Assembly: GCA_963846585.1 (NCBI GenBank)
Contig: CAWJWO010000002.1
Span: 372,001 to 436,000, forward strand
Source of the DNA: JAAUTT01 sp963846585
GTDB lineage: Bacteria; Bacteroidota; Bacteroidia; Bacteroidales; JAAUTT01
Direction of reading: 5' to 3'
Length of the DNA stretch: 64,000 bases
A program made the position numbers and the translations under genes. This document shows, piece after piece, positions 27,499 to 34,650 of this stretch (position 1 is its first letter; each line of letters opens with the position of its first letter). A model generated the notes under the pieces. It was not told where the DNA came from. It did not search any database and worked only from the letters and a program-made list of their open reading frames with translations.

Positions 27499-28605
27499 TT
27501 ATTGGTTTACTGAGAATTTATATATACAGGTTTGTCTGTACAACTCTCCTGCTCTTAATAAAGTAGATGGAAACCCTGGTTTATTTGGTGCATCAGGAAA
27601 ATCTTGAGTTTCAAAACATAATCCACAACGTTTACCATAAACTTTGTTGCTTTTTCCTATATCGCTTCCATCGAGCCAATTTCCGGTATACATTTGAATA
27701 CCGGGTTGTGTAGTATATACTTCCATCAACCTTCCGGAAACAGGTTCATAACAGACCGCTGCCATACTCAATTCTCCCGGCTGTTTATTCAGTACCCAGT
27801 TATGGTCATATCCATGCCCATATTTAAGTTGGTCAAAATCAGAATCAATATTTAGCCCAACCAGGGTCATACTTCTAAAATCCATTGGAGTTTCTTTCAC
27901 CTGGCTAAATTCACCTGTGGGAATCAAAAGTTCATCTACAGGAGTATACATGTCTGCATTAATCATTACCTCATGGTTTAATATATCGCCATTAACATCT
28001 CCGGCAAGATTAAAGTATGAATGAGAACATATATTAACATGAGTAGCCTTATCAGAAGTTGCTTCAAAATCGAGGCACAATTCATTATTTTGAGTAAGGG
28101 AACAGGTTATATTAACAGTCAGGTTTCCGGGATAGCCCATTTCTCCGTCCCTGCTTAAATAGGATAATTTAACAGTACTGCCGTCTATTGATACACCGTC
28201 GAAAACCCTGCTGTTAAAACCTTCAGGCCCCCCATGCAATGAATTAGGCCCGTTATTTATTGGCAACTGATAGATTTTCCCGTTAACCGGAAGTTTCCCT
28301 TTTGCAATCCTGTTTGCAAAACGTCCGCAAACAGCCCCAAAATATGGGTTCCCATCTAAATACCCTTTTAATGTATCATAACCCAGAACTATATCTTTTA
28401 AAATTGCATTTCTATCAGGAGCATAAACACTTACAATTTTACATCCAAAATTTGTTATTTGTACTATAATCCCATTATCATTAGTTAAAGTGAATAGTTT
28501 ATAACCCTTGGTTTTATTAATAAAATGCTCCTCACTTTTTTCCTTCAGAATTTTAATTGCCTGCTGTTTTACAGTATTTATATAATCACCCATAAAATTT
28601 ACCAA
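27499..28605 (-). CDS. galM: galactose mutarotase (aldose 1-epimerase)
   Basis: A 368-residue cytoplasmic beta-sandwich enzyme interconverting alpha and beta anomers of aldoses. Markers: GCKIVSVYAPDRNA, GRFANRIAKG, NNGPNSLHGGPEGF with the substrate His, NICSHSYFNLAGD with the catalytic His, and CFETQDFPDAPN with the catalytic Glu. Full length. The start could be Met5 instead of Met1. It is the first gene of a two-gene operon with the MFS transporter. Confidence 0.93.
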   Translation of the reverse strand: MVNFMGDYINTVKQQAIKILKEKSEEHFINKTKGYKLFTLTNDNGIIVQITNFGCKIVSVYAPDRNAILKDIVLGYDTLKGYLDGNPYFGAVCGRFANRIAKGKLPVNGKIYQLPINNGPNSLHGGPEGFNSRVFDGVSIDGSTVKLSYLSRDGEMGYPGNLTVNITCSLTQNNELCLDFEATSDKATHVNICSHSYFNLAGDVNGDILNHEVMINADMYTPVDELLIPTGEFSQVKETPMDFRSMTLVGLNIDSDFDQLKYGHGYDHNWVLNKQPGELSMAAVCYEPVSGRLMEVYTTQPGIQMYTGNWLDGSDIGKSNKVYGKRCGLCFETQDFPDAPNKPGFPSTLLRAGELYRQTCIYKFSVNQ

Positions 28606-28769
28606 TAGTTAACCATTTAAATATATGTTCAAAGAAAGTAAAAATATTATTCATTTGAACATTGATCAATTATTTTTATACGTTGGTCAAATTTTTTTTA
28701 CCATTAATTATCACACCCGTAAAAATCATCATTAAAAGTATTGTTATAAATAATATTATACATGATATT

Positions 28770-29138
28770 ATGAAAAAACTAATATTTGAGGGAAATAAAT
28801 ATTCCCCGAGAATTGAACTGAACCCTGAAGGAGAAATAAAAATACAGGGCAGATGCATTATTGATGATGTATATACTTATTTTAGCCCTGTATTCAGGTG
28901 GATTAAAACCTGTACTTTTAATACAGTTACAATTGAAATTAAACTTGAATTTATTAATACAGGTGGGGTGAAACAAATCTATAATTTTTTAACCCTTGTA
29001 AAGAGAAACTATTATATTAAAAATGTTTATATAAACTGGTTTTTTGAGGAAGGAGATGAAGGTTGTTTAGAAATAGGCAAGACCCTGGAATCTCAGATTA
29101 ATCTTCCTTTCAATTATTATGAATACTCTATGGCTTAA
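28770..29138 (+). CDS. SiaC-like (DUF1987) regulatory phosphoprotein, paralogue 3
   Basis: A 122-residue DUF1987 protein. I start it at the ATG at 28770, because MKKLIFEGNKYSPRIEL then lines up with the starts of the other two copies; the in-frame upstream extension to 28662 is unrelated hydrophobic sequence. Markers: IQGRCIIDD, FRWIKTCTF, LEFINTGG with T64 at the phospho-Thr position, and WFFEEGDEGCLEIGKTLESQ. It is followed by its own terminator and precedes the cytochrome bd operon. Confidence 0.85.
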   Translation: MKKLIFEGNKYSPRIELNPEGEIKIQGRCIIDDVYTYFSPVFRWIKTCTFNTVTIEIKLEFINTGGVKQIYNFLTLVKRNYYIKNVYINWFFEEGDEGCLEIGKTLESQINLPFNYYEYSMA

Positions 29139-29214
29139 TAAAGATGAAAGAAGACAGAAAACAGAAGACAGATGTCAGATAAAAGATTAAAGATAAAAGA
29201 TTAACAATGTAATG

Positions 29215-29242
29215 AAGCCGGAATTATCCGGCTTTTGTTTTT
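29215..29242 (+). terminator. intrinsic terminator after the third SiaC-like gene
   Basis: AAGCCGGA (29215-29222) and TCCGGCTT (29227-29234) form a perfect 8-bp stem with an ATTA loop, followed by TTGTTTTTTTT. Words related to ACAGAAG and AAAGATT (period 7) lie between the stop codon and this stem. Confidence 0.9.
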
Positions 29243-29282
29243 TTTATATATCTTCTCTGAAAATATTTCCTGATCTGTCAAT

Positions 29283-29290
29283 TAATTTTG
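29283..29290 (+). promoter_or_regulatory. -7 box of the cytochrome bd operon
   Basis: TAATTTTG fits TAnnTTTG exactly and lies 30 bp before the DUF4492 start, which would put the start of transcription near 29297. The -33 element is not obvious. Confidence 0.45.
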
Positions 29291-29319
29291 TAATTTAATT
29301 ATTTATAAATACTACTCAA

Positions 29320-29529
29320 ATGATTAGAATTTTGAGAGAAATATTTTATTTTTACTATCATGGTTTTTGTGATATGACAATTGGGAAAAAACTTTGGGCA
29401 ATAATAATAATCAAGCTATTTATAATTTTTGTCATTTTAAAGCTTTTTTTCTTTCACGATTTCCTTAACAGTAAATTACATACAGACAAGGAACGTGCAA
29501 ATTATGTTATCGATCGACTTACACGCTAA
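29320..29529 (+). CDS. DUF4492 small membrane protein of the cytochrome bd operon
   Basis: A 69-residue protein with one membrane span (about residues 25-44, AIIIIKLFIIFVILKLFFF) between an amphipathic start and a charged C-terminal tail. It matches DUF4492, a family found in Bacteroidota immediately upstream of cydA. Its role is unknown; an assembly or stability factor for the oxidase is likely by context. The cydA start follows 12 bp after its stop. Confidence 0.85.
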   Translation: MIRILREIFYFYYHGFCDMTIGKKLWAIIIIKLFIIFVILKLFFFHDFLNSKLHTDKERANYVIDRLTR

Positions 29530-29541
29530 CCTCATATTACT

Positions 29542-31107
29542 ATGATTGAACATGTAAATTCATCACTTGTGGACTGGTCAAGGGCGCAATTTGCCCTTAC
29601 GGCAATTTATCACTTTTTATTTGTTCCGCTTACTTTAGGTTTATCATTTATAGTGGCTTTCATGGAGACCATTTATATTAAGACCGGTAATCCTGAATGG
29701 AAAAAAATAACCAGGTTTTGGATGACATTGTTTGGAATTAATTTTGCTATTGGAGTGGCCACGGGAATTATTCTTGAATTTGAATTCGGAACCAACTGGT
29801 CTAACTATTCCTGGTTTGTAGGTGATATTTTTGGCGCCCCTCTTGCAATAGAAGGGATAATGGCTTTTTTTATGGAATCTACCTTTATTGCAATCATGTT
29901 CTTTGGTTGGAATAAGGTAAGCCCCAGGTATCATTTACTATCTACATGGCTTGTTGCAATTGGCGCCAATCTTTCAGCCCTGTGGATACTGGTAGCTAAT
30001 GCATGGATGCAACATCCGGTAGGTATGCATTTTAATCCGGATACAGCCAGAAATGAAATGATAAATTTCTGGGATGTGCTCTTTTCACCAATGGCATATA
30101 CAAAATTTCTGCATACTATAAGTTCGGGGTTCACAACCGCATCTATATTTGTTGTTGCAATAAGTGCATGGTTTCTCATTAAAAAACGTGAGGTTATTTT
30201 TGCTAAACGAAGCATTATAGTAGCCGGGGTATTTGGTTTGTTTTCTACAATTTTCACTGCCACTACAGGTGATGGTTCAGCCAGGAATATTGCTCGGCAG
30301 CAGCCAATGAAATTCGCCGCATTCGAAGGTTTGTATGATGGCTCTAAAGGAGTGCCGTTACTTGCCTTTGGTGTAGTTTCAAATGAACCGAAAAATTCAA
30401 AGAATTACCTGCCTGAAATTAAGTTTCAGTTAGAAGTGCCTAATCTTTTGTCATACCTTGCCTATCTCGATCCTAAGGCTTATGTCCCGGGCATAAATGA
30501 TCTTATTAATGGTAACAAGGCAGCAAATATTTTATCTGCTAATGAAAAAATTGAAAGGGGGAAATATGCCAGGAATGTCCTTAAAAATTACAAAGACGCA
30601 TTGGAACAAGGAGACACCGCCAAAGCAAAAGAAATCAGGGCCCTTTTTAATGATCCTGAATTCAATAAGGATTATTTCAGGTATTTTGGATATGGCTTTT
30701 TAAACACCCCTGAAAGTTTGATCCCTAATGTTCCGTTGACATTTTATAGTTTTCACATTATGGTTATACTGGGATTTTACTTCATATTGTTTTTTATACT
30801 GGTGTTAATTTATACGTTACGCAATAAAATAGAATCCAAAAGGAAGTTTTTATGGATAGCCCTTATTACACTTCCTCTTCCTTATCTGGCTAGTCAGGCC
30901 GGTTGGATAGTTGCAGAGGTGGGTCGCCAACCATGGGTAATTCAGGATTACCTTCCAACAGTTGCAGCTGTTTCTAAATTAAATGCCAGTGCAGTTCAAA
31001 TTACTTTCTGGCTCTTTGCTTTGTTGTTTACAACTCTTCTTATTGCAGAATTATCTATAATGATAAAACAAATAAAACTAGGCCCTAAACATGAAGGAGG
31101 AAATTAA
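29542..31107 (+). CDS. cydA: cytochrome bd ubiquinol oxidase subunit I
   Basis: The 521-residue catalytic subunit that oxidises quinol and reduces O2 at the b558, b595 and d haems in the inner membrane. The N-terminal RAQFALTAIYHFLFVPLTLG carries the haem b595/d axial His. The motif GWIVAEVGRQPW near the C-terminus is the hallmark GRQPW. The Q-loop region after TGDGSARNIARQQPMKFAAFEG is of the long Bacteroidota form (GVPLLAFGVV, then a hydrophilic stretch to about residue 390). The oxidase has high O2 affinity and suits microaerobic life. Confidence 0.97.
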   Translation: MIEHVNSSLVDWSRAQFALTAIYHFLFVPLTLGLSFIVAFMETIYIKTGNPEWKKITRFWMTLFGINFAIGVATGIILEFEFGTNWSNYSWFVGDIFGAPLAIEGIMAFFMESTFIAIMFFGWNKVSPRYHLLSTWLVAIGANLSALWILVANAWMQHPVGMHFNPDTARNEMINFWDVLFSPMAYTKFLHTISSGFTTASIFVVAISAWFLIKKREVIFAKRSIIVAGVFGLFSTIFTATTGDGSARNIARQQPMKFAAFEGLYDGSKGVPLLAFGVVSNEPKNSKNYLPEIKFQLEVPNLLSYLAYLDPKAYVPGINDLINGNKAANILSANEKIERGKYARNVLKNYKDALEQGDTAKAKEIRALFNDPEFNKDYFRYFGYGFLNTPESLIPNVPLTFYSFHIMVILGFYFILFFILVLIYTLRNKIESKRKFLWIALITLPLPYLASQAGWIVAEVGRQPWVIQDYLPTVAAVSKLNASAVQITFWLFALLFTTLLIAELSIMIKQIKLGPKHEGGN

Positions 31108-31109
31108 TT

Positions 31110-32240
31110 ATGTTCGGATCATTATCACTTTTGGCACTTCAACAATACTGGTGGGTTATAATCTCATTATTAGGTAGTATATTAGTGTTCCTTATGTTTG
31201 TGCAGGGCGGACAGACCCTTATATACACGCTGGGTAAAACTGATTCTGAACGAACCCTTTTAGTTAATGCCATTGGCCGAAAATGGGAATTCACTTTTAC
31301 AACCCTGGTAACTTTTGGCGGCGCATTTTTTGCATCTTTCCCTCTATTTTATTCCACCAGTTTTGGCGGGGCATATTGGGTTTGGATGCTCATTTTATTT
31401 TGTTTTGTAATTCAGGCCATTTCATATGAATACCGTTCAAAACCAAATAATATTTTGGGATCCAAAACTTTTGAAGTTTTCCTTTTCATTAATGGCACAC
31501 TTGGTACTATTTTAATTGGAACTGCCGTTGGAACTTTTTTCTCAGGTTCAGATTTTTCTGTAAACAACCTCCACCAATCAAGATGGGAATCTCCCTGGCA
31601 CGGGTTGGAAGCTGCCCTTGACATTTTCAATCTTTCATTAGGTTTAACAGTGTTTTTCCTGGCAAGGATTTTGGCAATTTTGTATTTTATGAATACCATC
31701 CAACACGAATTTATTTTTACACGGTCTAAAAAACAATTGTGGTATAATGCTATCCCTTTTGTTTTCTTCTTTCTTTTGTTTACAGTGATATTAATTCTTC
31801 GCAGAGGCTTTGCAATTGATCCCAATAATCAAAAAGTTTTCATGGAACCATTCAAATACCTGCATAATATACTGGCAATGCCTGTTGTAGCTATTTTATT
31901 TCTTGCAGGCGTTTTATTTGTATTGTACGGTATTATTATTTCATTATTAAAAACATATACAAAAGGAATATGGTATACTGGTATTGGAACAGTTCTTACA
32001 GTTTTTGCTTTGTTTTTGACAGCAGGACTAAACAATACTGCATTTTATCCATCCACCTTCGATATACAGAATTCTTTATCTATCCAAAACAGCTCTTCAA
32101 GCCATTATACTTTAACAGCAATGAGTTATGTTTCATTACTGGTTCCATTTGTAGTTGCATATATTTATGGTGCATGGAAATCAATAAATAATAATAAAAT
32201 CACCGAAGAAGAACTCAGTAATGAAGCTCATGTGTATTAA
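31110..32240 (+). CDS. cydB: cytochrome bd ubiquinol oxidase subunit II
   Basis: The 376-residue haem-free partner of CydA with nine predicted helices. The start QQYWWVIISLLGSILVFLMFVQGGQT is characteristic. GAYWVWMLILFCFVIQAISYEYR and EAALDIFNLSLGLTVFFLARILA match the family. It starts 2 bp after the cydA stop with a strong AAGGAGG site 11 bp before the ATG, so the two are translated together. Confidence 0.96.
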   Translation: MFGSLSLLALQQYWWVIISLLGSILVFLMFVQGGQTLIYTLGKTDSERTLLVNAIGRKWEFTFTTLVTFGGAFFASFPLFYSTSFGGAYWVWMLILFCFVIQAISYEYRSKPNNILGSKTFEVFLFINGTLGTILIGTAVGTFFSGSDFSVNNLHQSRWESPWHGLEAALDIFNLSLGLTVFFLARILAILYFMNTIQHEFIFTRSKKQLWYNAIPFVFFFLLFTVILILRRGFAIDPNNQKVFMEPFKYLHNILAMPVVAILFLAGVLFVLYGIIISLLKTYTKGIWYTGIGTVLTVFALFLTAGLNNTAFYPSTFDIQNSLSIQNSSSSHYTLTAMSYVSLLVPFVVAYIYGAWKSINNNKITEEELSNEAHVY

Positions 32241-32338
32241 CAGGGACATGAGACGTGGGACGTGAAAAAGGAAGAAGATATAAGATGAAAGATAAAAGAT
32301 GAAAGAATTTGAAAATTTAAAACTAATAAAATAACAAT

Positions 32339-32449
32339 ATGTACTTAGCAGCAATATTATGGTTTCTTACCTGGCCGGTTCTAATCTTCGTATCTTACCT
32401 GTTAATAATTCTGGCCTTAAAAAAGCTCGATAAGACAACAAATAAGTAA
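32339..32449 (+). CDS. CydX-like third subunit candidate (36 residues)
   Basis: An ATG-initiated 36-codon frame 98 bp after cydB encodes a single-span peptide: MYLAAILWFLTWPVLIFVSY, then about eight more hydrophobic residues, then a basic tail KKLDKTTNK. Size, one N-terminal helix and charged tail match CydX/CydS-type subunits of bd oxidases, which stabilise haem d in the membrane, though sequence identity to E. coli CydX is low. Between it and cydB lie AAGATGA-type repeat words. Confidence 0.65.
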   Translation: MYLAAILWFLTWPVLIFVSYLLIILALKKLDKTTNK

Positions 32450-32577
32450 TTATCGTATTTCGTCATTCAATATCCCGAATTGGTCAAAAATATCTAATAA
32501 TAAGGATCATACTTATGCTATATTTGTAACGTAATTAATGTTCCTTCGTAAAAATGGTAAATATATATTGGTATAAG

Positions 32578-34473
32578 ATGAAATCATTTAACTATGTAGC
32601 TGGATTTATGATAATTTACTGCCTGATATTATCGGGATGTAAAAGAGAACAATTGGGAAATGCTACGCAAAATTCTCAGATTAACGGCGTTATTATTTCT
32701 AACAATCAGGCTGCCCTCAATAACAGGGTAACAATTTCCAACAAAAGATTGCAGGTTAATACAAGTATCAATCAACCGGTTTCCGCAACCAGGATTAAAT
32801 CACCTGCTTTTAACGTTGCCCCGAATTATGTATTTACTATAAGGGCACAGGTGGCACCCCCGATATATAATGGTGATACCCTGCAGGCAACTCATGTTAA
32901 GATTTTTGGAAACTATGCATTTGTTACATATAATACTGCCGGTACGGTATACCTTGGAGGCCTTGAAATTTTTGATGTAAGCGATATATCTAACCCTAAA
33001 ATAGTTTGGCAGGCAGTTTTTCCTCACACTGATATTAGTTCTGTTGATTATTATAATAACAAAGTATACCTGGCAGGAGCTACTGACTTGAATTATGCGC
33101 CAAAATATCTTAAAACACCAGCAATGCTTGAAGTTCTTTCACTTGACGCAAACTACAACATCACGAAAGTTGATACAACTATCGACCTTTCATCCTATGT
33201 TGGAACCGATGTTAAAGTTGCCGCTAATGGAATATATACTACAAGTGGTTCCAATGGATTCTTAAAAGTTTACAATTTTAATTATAAAATTCTTGATTCA
33301 TTATCTTTGGATAATGCCAGGTCAATTGGTTTAAACAGTCAGTATGTTTATGTATTTCAAGGACAACCTGGAAGGTTAAATGTCTATAACCAATCAAACA
33401 ATTCTTACGTTACCACATACAATGTTGGTGGTGCCAATCAGGATGGGGCTGAATCAGATATCGGAGTTTCAGACAAATATATTTTCACGGCTTTGAATGA
33501 AGCAGGTGCAGAAATGTTAAACCTGGACGGATCTGTAAAACAAAGTTTTGCCAAACCGCCGACTCCTGCAGGAGCAATTGCTAACGATTACGTTACTAAC
33601 AGCGTTACAATAAATCAGGACCTTGTTTTATTTGGAAATGGCGAAGCAGGCCTATATGTTGGCGGAATAATCGAAAGTAAAAATGATAGCGTTGCGATTA
33701 TAGGAAGTATCGATTTTGGGCCAGGAATTTCTGCTAATTATGTTACTTCAAATGATAGCATTATTTTTGTCGCTACCGGTTTGGGTGGATTAAAAATTAT
33801 TTCATTAAGCATAGATAATGGGCTTCCTCCGGTAATTATATCAACAAAGGTTTGTCCTACCCTTCTTGATTCATTAAATTCGATGTTTCCCGAAGGTGTA
33901 AATAATATGGTTATACATCCTATACTTTTCTCATCTTCAGTTACAAAGGAATTAGTATTGTCAAAACCTTCGAATGTTTATGTTACCTTTTTAACAGACG
34001 GGGCTCTGTGGAACAATACTTTAGGGTACTACACTTATAACCAGAATAATCCTCCAACCAGTGTTTCTTCCATTACACAAACGGTACTGTTTCCAAACGC
34101 TTCTTCCTTAGGTAACGGCGGAGGGCTTGTTACCGGCAATATGGTTCAGGTTGGAACGGGAGAATTTCCGGCTGGCACGGTAATTGGATTTTATTTGGTT
34201 TCCATGGGCTGGCAAAATGGGGTACTTGTGCCCGGAAGGTACACAAATTATACCGACACTAAACTAAATGTGAATAATAACCAGCAAAGTACCCTGTTTG
34301 TTGAACAGGGCTGCAATGATATTATAATGACATGGGAAGACACTTCTCAAAGTGATACATATTATATAACTGACGATGACTTTAACGATCTCATGTTTAT
34401 CATTTCTGATAATGAGAATCCCGCCAGCGTCCCAAGTACATCCTTTAACCTGTCAAATGTCCCTAAATTGTAA
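32578..34473 (+). CDS. lipoprotein with LVIVD-type repeats and a C-terminal DUF4114 domain
   Basis: About 631 residues. I choose the ATG at 32578 because it gives a lipoprotein signal (LILSGCKREQ, lipid Cys at about residue 21). Residues 80-420 look like a beta-propeller of LVIVD-like repeats (for example VYLGGLEIFDVSDISNPKIV, ITTSGS, GLGGLKIISLS). The C-terminal 150 residues have the DUF4114 form: FPNASSLGNGGGL, GTVIGFYLVSMGW and a terminal TWEDTSQSDTYYITDDDFND with acidic, possibly Ca2+-binding residues. Probably cell-surface anchored; function unknown. Confidence 0.75.
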   Translation: MKSFNYVAGFMIIYCLILSGCKREQLGNATQNSQINGVIISNNQAALNNRVTISNKRLQVNTSINQPVSATRIKSPAFNVAPNYVFTIRAQVAPPIYNGDTLQATHVKIFGNYAFVTYNTAGTVYLGGLEIFDVSDISNPKIVWQAVFPHTDISSVDYYNNKVYLAGATDLNYAPKYLKTPAMLEVLSLDANYNITKVDTTIDLSSYVGTDVKVAANGIYTTSGSNGFLKVYNFNYKILDSLSLDNARSIGLNSQYVYVFQGQPGRLNVYNQSNNSYVTTYNVGGANQDGAESDIGVSDKYIFTALNEAGAEMLNLDGSVKQSFAKPPTPAGAIANDYVTNSVTINQDLVLFGNGEAGLYVGGIIESKNDSVAIIGSIDFGPGISANYVTSNDSIIFVATGLGGLKIISLSIDNGLPPVIISTKVCPTLLDSLNSMFPEGVNNMVIHPILFSSSVTKELVLSKPSNVYVTFLTDGALWNNTLGYYTYNQNNPPTSVSSITQTVLFPNASSLGNGGGLVTGNMVQVGTGEFPAGTVIGFYLVSMGWQNGVLVPGRYTNYTDTKLNVNNNQQSTLFVEQGCNDIIMTWEDTSQSDTYYITDDDFNDLMFIISDNENPASVPSTSFNLSNVPKL

Positions 34474-34529
34474 TATTTCACAGTAAATATTTATACATAC
34501 ATTTGTATATCACTGAAATATTTCTTTTA

Positions 34530-34650
34530 GGCAACTTTAAAAACTTTCAAATTTGAGGCGGGCAAAAATTTTAAACCGCAGTTTACTCAAGATAAATGAG
34601 GATTTAAAATTTGAAGCCCAACAAAAAAGTTGGAAGTTTTTAGAGATGCC
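34530..34650 (-). repeat. 120-bp two-stem element, copy 3 (minus strand)
   Basis: Read on the minus strand it starts GGCATCTCTAAAAACTTCC at 34650 and ends with its near complement; the outer arms match at 18 of 21 positions. The inner stem is AAATTTTAAA with TTTAAAATTT. Junction and loop words CCAACTT, GTT, GCTT, CTCATTTA, GTAAACT and AATTTG match the copies at 41111 and 57711, though stem sequence differs. Its first 11 bp overlap the last two codons and the TAA of the histidine kinase gene on the same strand. Confidence 0.8.

Noticed and set aside
28662..28769. N-terminal extension of the third SiaC-like gene
   Set aside because: The extra 36 residues are hydrophobic, low-complexity and absent from both paralogues, which align from the Met at 28770.
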